The notes under the pieces were generated by a model that was given only the letters and a program-made list of their open reading frames with translations, was not told where the DNA came from and searched no databases. From assembly GCF_002803845.1 (NCBI RefSeq), contig NZ_CP024985.1, positions 1,302,001-1,366,000 of the forward strand: a stretch of 64,000 bases of DNA, given 5' to 3'. Numbering within the stretch: position 1 is the stretch's first letter; each line of letters begins with the position of its first letter. Below, in pieces: positions 7,193 through 16,800 of the stretch. The translations under genes and the position numbers were made by a program. The stretch comes from Streptomyces lavendulae subsp. lavendulae (GTDB lineage: Bacteria > Actinomycetota > Actinomycetes > Streptomycetales > Streptomycetaceae).

Positions 7193-10100
7193 CGTGCGGC
7201 ACCCTGTTCTTCGGAGTCTGAGCGGGTTGTGGCGTCGGGAAGCGCGGCCATCAGGGCGTCGAGATCGGCGAGCCAGTCGTGAGCCGAGCGAATGGTGAAC
7301 CCGGCGTCGTGGAAAGCGCGCCAGGTCTTGTCGCTCTCCTCGTCCTCCTGGTCGTACGGCTCGGCCATGACGGCGATCCGCATGTCGCCGTGGTCCCAGG
7401 CAAAGTCTGCGAGCCAGCCTCGTTCGCCGAGTTCGAAGCCGTAGGCAGGAGCCTTCTTGCCGCCGTCGGCCAGGGCATGGGCGAGGCGGGTGAGCAGGGC
7501 CTCGGGTTCATCCTCGTCGAGGTACTCGAGGATTTCCCGGTCCCACAGCAGGTCCCGCAGCTTTGCTTCCAGCTGGGTGGCCCCGGATGCCCCCACCGCA
7601 GGACTCTCTGGAATGGGCGTAACGGTGCCGAACTGCACGACCAGAGATTCGAGTTCGCCGAGGCCGCCGAAGGCCTTGAGGACCGAGGTGTCGCACTTCG
7701 CCGCGGTGGCCGACGTCAGCTGAACACCGTCACCGCCGTCATGGGCGAGGAACTGCAGGATGTTGGACCACTGGAGCCAGGAACGCCAACGTGCCTTGTG
7801 CTCGGGCGTGCCAAGCAGATCGGGTGCTGTGTCGTCGAGGCAGACCAGGGCGGACCAGCGGCGGGTGGCTCCGTCGACGAGGAAGGCCACGGGGAGACCG
7901 GACTGGTCGCAGGTGTGGAACAGGTTAAGCGTGCCGGTGCCCTGAATGGCAGCCGGGTCAGTGCCGTCGGTGCGACCCCAGGCGTCGAGGAGACGGTCGA
8001 GGGACTGGCGTGTCTGGTCGGGCGTGCCACTTCCGACGAGAATCTCCTGGCCTGTTCCGAGGAGTCCGCCGACCATGGCTGATGCCCGCCTGCCCCAGGC
8101 CGCGTCGTCCGGAGTGCGCAGGTAGGCGAGGAGCATGGTCATCGGATCGGCGAACGCAGTCGTGGCGAGATCGTCGCCACCGTGTTCGGCGAAGAGCTGC
8201 TTGGCGATGTCCTGGGCGCTGTGCGGATAGGGCGGCCATACCGGCTCAACCACCTCCCGCCCTTGGGAAGTCTGCGCAGTGCCCATCTGCCGCTCGAAGG
8301 CTTCGAGGTCGTCCCAGGTGAGCTGGAAGACGGTGCGCCCGTCCGCCCGGAGCCGGTTGCGCTTGTCGGCGTCACCGGCGAGCCGGTTGTGCCTGCGGGT
8401 GGCGTGGTATCGGTGTCCGTCGAGGTAGACGGTGATCTTCTGCTTAGGGCCCTCGGTGCGTTCGAAGGTGAAGTCGGTACGGGTGAACCCCTCGTTGCGC
8501 TGGGCGGTCAAGCGCCAGCCGTGGACAGTGCCGACCTCGTCGAGACGCAGGTAGGCACTGTTGTCACCGCTCTCCTCCAGGACGGCGTCGCCGCGCGCAC
8601 CGGCCCACCCACGCAGGGCGTTGAGGAAGCGCGCCTCAAGGTCGGACTCGACCTGTCCATCGAGGCCGATCTGGTCGGTGTTGCCTACCGGTTTGGTGTT
8701 CCAGGCGTCGCTATCGGTGCCGAGGAGTTCGTCGAGGATCTCACGGGCGGCCTGGCGGGAGACACGGTCGATGTGCTGTTCGTCGGCGTAGCGGTACAGG
8801 CAGCGGTGGCAGGCTGGTCCGTTCTCCCCGTTGCAGGGGCACTCCAGGAGAAGCCGGCGAGCGCCTTCGAGGACCTGCCGAAAGGCCGCCGGGTCGGTGA
8901 GCCGGTCGAGGTAGCCGGTGCCGTGCGGGAGGCTGTCGTACAGGACCAAGAAGTGCCGCTTCTCCGGGGTGTCGCGGTCCGGCATGGTGGCGATGGTGGT
9001 GTCGAGGTGCTGGGGGTCGCCGCCGAAGGCATCGTCCACGCCCAGGCGCAGGGCCGCCTGGAAGGAGTGGACCTTCTCCTCGACGAGGACGGTCGCAGCG
9101 GGCAGCAAGATGCGCAGGGCTTCGGTCTCCAGCTCGTGGGCTAGCAGGACGGGTTCCTGGGACACGTCCTGCTTGCCGCGCCGCAGCGGGCACCAAGGGG
9201 TGTGGTGCTTGATTTCGCGCTGGCGGTTGGCGGAGTTGTCGACGGCGTCGCGGTCGTCATCGAAGACCGGCCGTCCGTCGGCCGTCGCGGCTCCGCAGGC
9301 GGTGCACACGTGGAAGGGGGCGATGCGCACGGGCCGCCCGGCGAGCTGGTCGTTCTCCTGGGCTCCGATGCTGAGCGGTCCGGCGTTGACGCGGCGGATA
9401 ACGGCGTGACGGGTGTAGTCGACGCCGAAGATCTCCTTGGTGTGCCGCCAGGACTTGCCCGGGACGAAGTCCTTGGGGGCGATGTCGACCATGTCCACGA
9501 CGGTGTAGAAGCGGCGTTCGCGGTCGTCACTCTCGTCGCCGATCCTGGCGTCCTCGCGCTTGTCTCGGGCGGTGACGACGCTGGGCTGGACGATCTGCCA
9601 CAGGCTGCCGGAGTCGGCGATGCCCGCCTCCCCGCAGCGCGGGCAGGGGGTGATGTCGTGCTCTGCATTCTCGGTGCGGACATAGCCACACGAGGGGCAG
9701 AAGCGCCAGTGGCGCCAGTCCTGGTCCCGGCCCGTGACGATGTCAATGCCGGTGATCCGGTGCTTGTAGCCCTCGGCGTAGAAAGTGTTGCCGGGGGCGA
9801 GTTCGGACAGGGCAAAGCTGCGCGGCCGCCCGTAGGAGAACTGCTTCGACTTGTAGCTGTCCCGCCCCTCGGACGTGGTGCCCTCGGGCCAATACACACT
9901 GGCCTCAAGGGTGGTCGTGGCGTCGATGAGGGCGTAGTTGGGCAGAAGACCGAGGTCGCACAGCACGGTCTGCGCCGGCTGACGCTGACGCGTGGCTCCC
10001 TGCTTCGAGAGGGCGCCCATTTCCGCCTCCAGCTCAGCCTTCGTGCGCGCCTGCTCGTCGTCGCCTTCCTTGAGCTCGTCGATGGCAGAGCGGATCGTAC

Positions 10101-13100
10101 GGATACGGGTGCGCAGTTTCTGATTCTCGCGCTCCCACTCCCGCTCGGCCTTCTCGATCGCGCTGCGGATGCCCCGGACCGCGTACTTCCTCAGCTCCTC
10201 CTGGGCGGTCTCGCTCACGCCGGCCGGGAACAGCGCAAGGAAGCCAGCAACGAGCTCCTCCCCATGGGCGAGTGCGGCCTCGGTGAAGTCGGCGAGATAG
10301 CCGGAGGGACCGAAGAGCTCGTCGACACGACGGGACAGGGCTGCAAGCGGCTTACCGTCCTCGCGCAGCAAGCGGCCGCGCGCCGCGAGATCGAGAAGAT
10401 GGGCGGTGTACTGGCGGCGCAGGATCTCGATGGCCGACAGATATGAGCCCGGAGGCACGATCCGCCCATCGATCATGTCCCGCGGCCGGTCTAGGAAGTA
10501 CAGGTCGCGGCGGGAGCGGTCGGGGATCGTGAGGAGGAACGCGTTGCCGGTACGGCGCCCGGCTCGGCCCGCCTGCTGGGCGTAGTTCGCCGGCCGGCGC
10601 GGCAGAGCGCCGAGGACGACGGCGGACAGGTCGCCGATGTCGATGCCCATCTCCAGAGTGGGCGTGCAGGACAGCACATTGGGGTCGTTGAACCCCTCTC
10701 CCGTACGGAAGGCCTCCTCGACGCGCTCGCGCTTGCCCCGGGAGAGCAGACCGGTGTGCTCGGCGGTGATGACCTGGTACGTCCCGGCTCGCCGGTACAG
10801 GCGGCGGTAGTAGTCGTCGCGGTAGTCGCGGTCCCGGTCATGCCGGTCCACGGTCTCCAGCCACCGGTCGCCCGCGATCAGACGTCCGGCCGAGCAGCGG
10901 TACGACTGGCAAGGCTGCCCGTGGTACTGCGCCAGCAGTGAGGGGTGGACGGTCTGCTCCCAGAAGCACTTCGGGCAGCGCGCATACGACTCGTTGACCT
11001 GGGTCTCGGACAACAACTGCAGCCGAACGGCACCTGGTTGGAGCCCATAGACGCGGACGGCCGTGTCGCGCGGCGAGCGCGCGGCGAGCAGCCCGGCGTC
11101 GGTGAGCCGGGGCAGCAGCCGCACCCAGAACTCATCGGCCTGCTCACGGGTCATGTCGAAGCAGCGCTGGGCCCAGGACTGATACCAGGACAGACGTCCA
11201 GCGGCGAAGTCGAACTCGCTCTTCTGCTTGGGCCGGGCGAGCAGGAAACTCGGCGCGGAGACGCCTCGGGGAAATGCCTTCATGCCGCGCGGGCGGCCTC
11301 CCCAGATGAAGTAGCGGCTCGTGCCCGCCTCGTCGAGGAACTTGTCCAGCCAGCGGTGCCCGACAGCTCCCCTCGTACGCAGTCGCTCCAGCAGGCCGCG
11401 CAGGAAGGCCATGTACCGGGCGTCGTCGTGAGCGGTGAGGGCCAGCCCATGTTGGGCGGACTCCTCGTGGGCGGTACGTACGATCGCGACGGCCGCCCGG
11501 TCGTCTGGGATGTCCACCCAGGCGGCAGCGGTGCGGGTCAGTTCGAGGGTACGACCGTTCCGGGAACGGAGGCCCAACTCCATCACGGCCTCGAACGCGA
11601 ACCGCTCACCGATCAGGTCCCAGGTTCTCTTGTCCCCGCCTCGTCCCTTGCCCGACAGCAGCCGCGCGACTCCCGCGTCGTCGTGCAGGTCCGGCGGGAC
11701 GACGGCGGCGAGCGTCTCACGGTCGGTGGTGGACACGACGACGTCAGCGACAAGGTCGTTCAGCGCGGTGGACCGCTGCTCGCTCAGGTGCTTGGTGAAC
11801 AGGGCCCGCAAGGAGAAGGTGTACGAGCGGGAAGCGACGAAACCGGCCCGGTGCGCGGCGTCCTGCACCGAGTCGTTGAACATCAGCGTCTTCGTCTCAC
11901 GCTGCCCCTTGTCCATCTCCCCGTCGGTGAAGAGCTGTGTAATGGACGCGGCGGCGAGTGCGGCGGCGCCCGTACCGAGGAAGCGAATGGCGTTGTGCGT
12001 ACCGCACGCCGGGCACCAGTCGTCCTTGGCCGCCCGTTCCGCAATATCCCCGAGCTGAACGAGCACGAAGACTGAATCGGGGCCGGCGGGCTGCGGGTTC
12101 CCCTCGTCGTCGTAGTCGTCCTGAGGGTCGGGCAGGCGCAGGCGACGGGAAGTACCGTCGAGCACCATGAGCACGCCAGCCCCGCCCGTAGTCAGCGATC
12201 TCTGCGCCGTCGGGTCCATGGCAGTCCGGCCGTTGCCCTCGCGAGCCTCGTTGTCCGTCGCCGCCACGAGGGTGCGTACCTTGGACTTGTTGGCCGTGAC
12301 GGTGGCACGGCGAATCTTGTGGGCCTCGAAGCTCAGCTCTTCCAGGTCCGACTCGGGCGCCAGGACCGACCAGCCGGAGCGCCCGCACTCGCGGCAGTAC
12401 ACCGCGGGCAGAAAGACCTTGGTGTCACGCGAGGTGGTCGTGTCGGGTGTCGCGCGCAGCCGGCTCTCCGCCCCGATGGTGTCCCAGGCGAACTCAGCCT
12501 TCGGCCAGGGGAGCACACCCCTCAGCATGCGAGTGACGGACCGAGCCCACTGGTGCACCTCGACCTGGACGAAGGGGCGGCCGGTGGTCGGCGCCTCAGG
12601 GGCGCGTGCAACGGACAACAGGGCGACGAAGCGGGCGAGTGCTACCGCGGCAACCTGCGGCCGCGTCGTGATCGCCTCGTCCCAGCTCTTCGCCCCACTG
12701 CGACGCATCACGTCGAGCACCTCGTCGTAGGTGCACGCCGTGCCGTCGAAGGCCTTCAGTACCGCATACGTCAGACGGTTGCGCTTCAGCGCTGCGCCGA
12801 GCACAACCGGATCGGTGATGCGGCTTCCGGTGACGGCCTCGGCAAGGTCCGCGAACGCCTCTGGGCCGGACGCCGGATCCGGCAGAGCAGTCAGCGCCTC
12901 GGGGGGTGCAGCCTGGCCGGGAAGAAACTTCGCGTCCGTGATCGAATCGTCGAGCATGAACTCGTCGACCGTCAGACGGTCCTCCCCGACGATCGCGTCC
13001 TCGGTGAACTCGGCACCGAAGACGTTACCGGCCACGGAAAGGAGCTGCCGCACCCCGTCAGCGTCAGTGCCGGACGCAAGGGTCGCGGAAGTAGCGACGG

Positions 13101-13893
13101 GAGTGATCGAGCCGAGCGACTTGCCGGGCTGGTTCGCGCCGACGGCGATGGCAAGGCGGCGAAGCAGCATGGCGACGTCGGTGCCCTGCGCGCCGTCGTA
13201 GGTGTGGAACTCGTCGACGACCACGTAGCGGATATCGCTGTCGTCCCACAGCGGACCATCGGCGGCACGCTGCAGGAGCAAGTCGAGCATCTTGTAATTG
13301 GTGATCAAGATGTCCGGCGGAGACAGTTGCATGTCCTGCCGGCGGGTGTAGACCCGGTCGTAGTGCGTCGCCGCCTTGTCCCCGATATACAGGCCGGCTC
13401 GTACGCCGCTCAGCTCGTCGTAGTCGGTGAGCAGAGCGTTTATACGGGCCGCTTGGTCAGTGGCCAGAGCGTTCATCGGATAGAGGAAGATCGCCTTGAC
13501 CCCGTTGTTCCCGGCCGCGCGCTCGCGGGCGCAGTGATCGAGCACGGGATAAAGGAACGACTCAGTCTTGCCGGAGCCCGTACCCGTCGTGACCAGCGTG
13601 GGCTGAGGTACGTGCCCGTCCTTAGAGCTGAGCCGGGCGAAGGCGCGGGCCTGGTGCGCGTACGGCGTCCAGCCGTCCGTACGTACCCAGTCCAGGTCCT
13701 GCTGCCAGCCGTCGCCAGCTGGGGTGAAGGGCGTGCGCAGCCGCAGGTACGGGCCCCGGAACATGCCCGTCGTCTCGTCCCCAAGAAAGGCGTGCAGAGC
13801 CTTGCGCGCCCCTTCGTCGGCAAGGCCATACGTCGTGGACAGGTACTGGAGCAGGCTCTCCTTGAGTCCCTGTGCTTCGAGGGTCGGCCTCAC
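7189..13893 (-). CDS. giant YprA/DruE-like DEAD/DEAH helicase with DUF1998 and a DUF559/Vsr-like nuclease domain
   Basis: About 2,234 residues. Walker A TTGTGSGKTES lies at about 102-112 and the DEFH box at about 227-230; SCTPTLEMGIDIGD and QQAGRAGRR near 1075-1115 are motifs V and VI. A zinc-ribbon-like CPSC...CPRC pair lies near 1400 and the DUF1998 cysteines (CPCN...CHRCLYRYADEQH) near 1690. Beyond this, about 1800-1870, TDFTFE, VYLDGHRYH and DADKRNRL-RADG match the DUF559/Vsr type of PD-(D/E)XK fold. Size and order fit the DruE branch of YprA helicases better than the separate DrmA and DrmB of DISARM. GTG 13893 overlaps the methylase stop and has a GGAGGT site; a TTG 33 nt upstream is less likely. 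Confidence 0.85.
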   Translation of the reverse strand: MRPTLEAQGLKESLLQYLSTTYGLADEGARKALHAFLGDETTGMFRGPYLRLRTPFTPAGDGWQQDLDWVRTDGWTPYAHQARAFARLSSKDGHVPQPTLVTTGTGSGKTESFLYPVLDHCARERAAGNNGVKAIFLYPMNALATDQAARINALLTDYDELSGVRAGLYIGDKAATHYDRVYTRRQDMQLSPPDILITNYKMLDLLLQRAADGPLWDDSDIRYVVVDEFHTYDGAQGTDVAMLLRRLAIAVGANQPGKSLGSITPVATSATLASGTDADGVRQLLSVAGNVFGAEFTEDAIVGEDRLTVDEFMLDDSITDAKFLPGQAAPPEALTALPDPASGPEAFADLAEAVTGSRITDPVVLGAALKRNRLTYAVLKAFDGTACTYDEVLDVMRRSGAKSWDEAITTRPQVAAVALARFVALLSVARAPEAPTTGRPFVQVEVHQWARSVTRMLRGVLPWPKAEFAWDTIGAESRLRATPDTTTSRDTKVFLPAVYCRECGRSGWSVLAPESDLEELSFEAHKIRRATVTANKSKVRTLVAATDNEAREGNGRTAMDPTAQRSLTTGGAGVLMVLDGTSRRLRLPDPQDDYDDEGNPQPAGPDSVFVLVQLGDIAERAAKDDWCPACGTHNAIRFLGTGAAALAAASITQLFTDGEMDKGQRETKTLMFNDSVQDAAHRAGFVASRSYTFSLRALFTKHLSEQRSTALNDLVADVVVSTTDRETLAAVVPPDLHDDAGVARLLSGKGRGGDKRTWDLIGERFAFEAVMELGLRSRNGRTLELTRTAAAWVDIPDDRAAVAIVRTAHEESAQHGLALTAHDDARYMAFLRGLLERLRTRGAVGHRWLDKFLDEAGTSRYFIWGGRPRGMKAFPRGVSAPSFLLARPKQKSEFDFAAGRLSWYQSWAQRCFDMTREQADEFWVRLLPRLTDAGLLAARSPRDTAVRVYGLQPGAVRLQLLSETQVNESYARCPKCFWEQTVHPSLLAQYHGQPCQSYRCSAGRLIAGDRWLETVDRHDRDRDYRDDYYRRLYRRAGTYQVITAEHTGLLSRGKRERVEEAFRTGEGFNDPNVLSCTPTLEMGIDIGDLSAVVLGALPRRPANYAQQAGRAGRRTGNAFLLTIPDRSRRDLYFLDRPRDMIDGRIVPPGSYLSAIEILRRQYTAHLLDLAARGRLLREDGKPLAALSRRVDELFGPSGYLADFTEAALAHGEELVAGFLALFPAGVSETAQEELRKYAVRGIRSAIEKAEREWERENQKLRTRIRTIRSAIDELKEGDDEQARTKAELEAEMGALSKQGATRQRQPAQTVLCDLGLLPNYALIDATTTLEASVYWPEGTTSEGRDSYKSKQFSYGRPRSFALSELAPGNTFYAEGYKHRITGIDIVTGRDQDWRHWRFCPSCGYVRTENAEHDITPCPRCGEAGIADSGSLWQIVQPSVVTARDKREDARIGDESDDRERRFYTVVDMVDIAPKDFVPGKSWRHTKEIFGVDYTRHAVIRRVNAGPLSIGAQENDQLAGRPVRIAPFHVCTACGAATADGRPVFDDDRDAVDNSANRQREIKHHTPWCPLRRGKQDVSQEPVLLAHELETEALRILLPAATVLVEEKVHSFQAALRLGVDDAFGGDPQHLDTTIATMPDRDTPEKRHFLVLYDSLPHGTGYLDRLTDPAAFRQVLEGARRLLLECPCNGENGPACHRCLYRYADEQHIDRVSRQAAREILDELLGTDSDAWNTKPVGNTDQIGLDGQVESDLEARFLNALRGWAGARGDAVLEESGDNSAYLRLDEVGTVHGWRLTAQRNEGFTRTDFTFERTEGPKQKITVYLDGHRYHATRRHNRLAGDADKRNRLRADGRTVFQLTWDDLEAFERQMGTAQTSQGREVVEPVWPPYPHSAQDIAKQLFAEHGGDDLATTAFADPMTMLLAYLRTPDDAAWGRRASAMVGGLLGTGQEILVGSGTPDQTRQSLDRLLDAWGRTDGTDPAAIQGTGTLNLFHTCDQSGLPVAFLVDGATRRWSALVCLDDTAPDLLGTPEHKARWRSWLQWSNILQFLAHDGGDGVQLTSATAAKCDTSVLKAFGGLGELESLVVQFGTVTPIPESPAVGASGATQLEAKLRDLLWDREILEYLDEDEPEALLTRLAHALADGGKKAPAYGFELGERGWLADFAWDHGDMRIAVMAEPYDQEDEESDKTWRAFHDAGFTIRSAHDWLADLDALMAALPDATTRSDSEEQGAAR

Positions 13894-16800
13894 GAGGTCG
13901 GAACCTCCATCTTCTCCGGGTCCCAAAGGCCCTTACTCACGGCTTCGTCGAGACGCTTCTTGAAGTAGGCGTGGGCTTCACGCATCTCGTGCTCGCGGTC
14001 GGCCTTGTAGAAGGGAGCGGTGTAGCCATCAGGGACGGGGACGGTGCTCTCAGAGTCCTTCTCGTAGGCCTCCTGGTAGGCCTCGAACTGGGTCCAGTGG
14101 TCCTTCGTCTGGTCGAAGCCGTACGTGTGGTGCTTCCCGGCGATCTTCCGCTCGGATGCGTCGAACCAGGTCACCCGGTCAAAGTCCTGCATGATCGGGA
14201 AACGGGCTCGGTAGATGGCGATGAGCGTGTCCGCGTCGATGCCGAGCCATACGGCGACCAGCGCGTCGATCTCGACGAGGGCGGCGCGACGGGCGTACTC
14301 GGTGCGGAGGGGGGTGCGGCGCTGCCAGGTAGGGGTGATGTCGTGCAGCTCGGTCGTGAGATTGGGCCAGTTGATCGCCCAGGGCTCGTAGCCGGGCCAC
14401 TTGGGGTCGTAGAGCTGTGCCCAGAGGTCGGCGTAGGCGGTGGTCAGGGAGTTGAGGCGGAGGGTGCGGAGAAGGAGGGCGGGGGCTAGGGGGTGGTCTT
14501 CCTGAGGAGCCGGAAGTCGCTTGGCCTGAGCCACGTCAAGGTGTCCGACGCCTGCGGTCCGAAGCAGGTAGTCGACCGGCAGCGCGGCCGCGTAGCCCGC
14601 GACAAGAGTCGTGAGGCGCGGTCCCGCAAGACGTGCGGAACGCACTGCGTGGATGTGTGTCGTCCCAGGTGGGATCAGTGCTCCATAGAGCGCGCGCTCG
14701 GTGTCAGGCGCAACCATTTCCCGCCACGCAACCCGATAGTCCTCGCTGTACGGATAGCTCGCCTTGGCAAGCAGGAACTTCTCGACCTGCTCGTCCTCGA
14801 CCTCCTCCAACTGCAGCTTGCGCTTCTCCGCGATTCGAAGCCTGGCCTGATCCTGCTCCTCCTCCGACGCAAGAAGCTCCTCGTACCGCTCCCAGTCGGT
14901 CCACCTGTCCTGCTCCCCCAGGAACACATCACGAGAAGCCACGCAACGGTACTCAGACTCCGGCACGGCGTCATCCACGAGCGCCAGCGGGTCGAGGCCC
15001 CGTGCCTCACCGCTGCCCTGGCTGGGCTGCTTGAACATCGGGTTTGCCACGCCGATCTGCGGCCCCTTGAGGATGACGTCGTTCCACGCCTTCGCGAGAT
15101 AGTCCTGCTGGCCGTCTACGTCGGTGTTGTAGTCAATGAGCCGTTGATTCTTGTCCGGGCCGAACTGCGCTTTTCTTGATGTGGTCTCGTTGTACCCCGG
15201 CGTGACGTCAGGCTCGTAGACGCTGAGACGCAGGGGGTAGGTTCCCAGCGCGTCAATCGCCGGGTCCTCCGCCGTACTCACTGGCGTGAGCAGACGCGTG
15301 TGTTCCAGGGGCCCTTCATCACCCGCGAGTCGGCGCCACCGCTTCAGGGTGTCGGAGGTCACGCGAACAACACGCTTAGGGTGGGGACGCTCGTCCCAGC
15401 TTCCTTGGTACTTCACCCCTGGGGCAACGCCGTCATCAACAGCGCTGAAGGACAGGCGAAGGACGTCTGCGGCAAAGAGCCACGACAAGTTGGCAAAGTC
15501 AATCTCGCCGCATCCGCCGTAGATGTGAACACCGAACTCTGTCGAGTGACCGACAGGTTCTGGGAAAATCCGCCGCTGGTTCACGAACCCGCCGTGAACC
15601 CGCAACCGTTGGAACGCTGCTGCCCGCAGCGCAGCCTCATTGTCGCCTGTGAAGTGAGTGTCCGGGTGCACCATCCCGGCTGTCCCGTCACATGCCGCGT
15701 GATCCCAAACCTCACACATGAAGGCCCGGTACAGATCCGGACGGCTTCCCGAAATCAGTGGGTAGACGGCTGATGCTGAGAGATAGCTCGCCGTCGTCAC
15801 CGTGTTCGTCACCTCACCGAGCAGGTACTCCCGCACCCCGTCACGCGTGAGCTCGGCCTCTCGCAGCCGGTTCTTATCCTCCGCCTTCAGCCTCTCACCG
15901 AGCATGAACCACGGTTCGTACTCCGCGAGGACCGGGTCTTCCTTCCATTCCGGCCGCACCCACGGCGGATTACCGACCTGCAGGTCGAATCCCCCCGCCT
16001 CTCTGGTGAAAACGCCCACGAAGTCCAGCTCCCAATGAAGAAAGCCCTGTTCCTCTGCGATGTCACGGACGATCCGCATCCACGGGTAGCGGGTCTCGAC
16101 CGCCTTCCGGGCATCATCCATGTCCATCTCGGGCTGAGTTTGAATCAGCTCTTCGAGGGCCTTCAGGTCCTTGAGCGATTCAACGGACGACAGGATCGTC
16201 CCCTGCGCCAGGTCCTTCGTGCCGACCATGGACTCCAGAAAGGCGATCCAATCGTCCAAGTCTGTCAGCGGGATGATCTCGCGGCGGCGCGCTGGCCCGC
16301 GGGGCTTCCGCTGCGCAGAGCGGGTACGCGCTTTCTCGCCCTCCGCCTTCTTCGGGAGCTCCTCACCGGGATCGTCCTCGCGCAGGGACATCTGGTCACC
16401 GTCCAAGGCGAACAGCATCCGGCTCTCCACGAACCGCGGCGGGGCCGTGGGCTCAGGCACGGTCTGCTCATTCTCGGCGGCCGGCCCTGCCACCGACGAC
16501 AACAGGGCATCCAGGTCAACCCCAGCCTCCGCCGTCACCACCGGAGCCGTTTTGTACTCCGCGTCCGTCCCGTCCAGCAGCCCCACTTTGTCCAGCGGCC
16601 AGAACCACAGCGCGCACCAAGCGTCCATGACCTGCTTGAGGCGCCAGTACGGGGAACCTTCTGCCTCGAAGAGGTCCCTGAAGACCTGCTCCTTGGTCAG
16701 CGGGAGGCTCTGGTCCGCGTTCTGCTTGTCGTGGCGGAGGAAGGCGTACTCCTCTGCGTCCTCCTTGCGGCCGGTCCCCCACACGTCGATGGTGCGGGCG

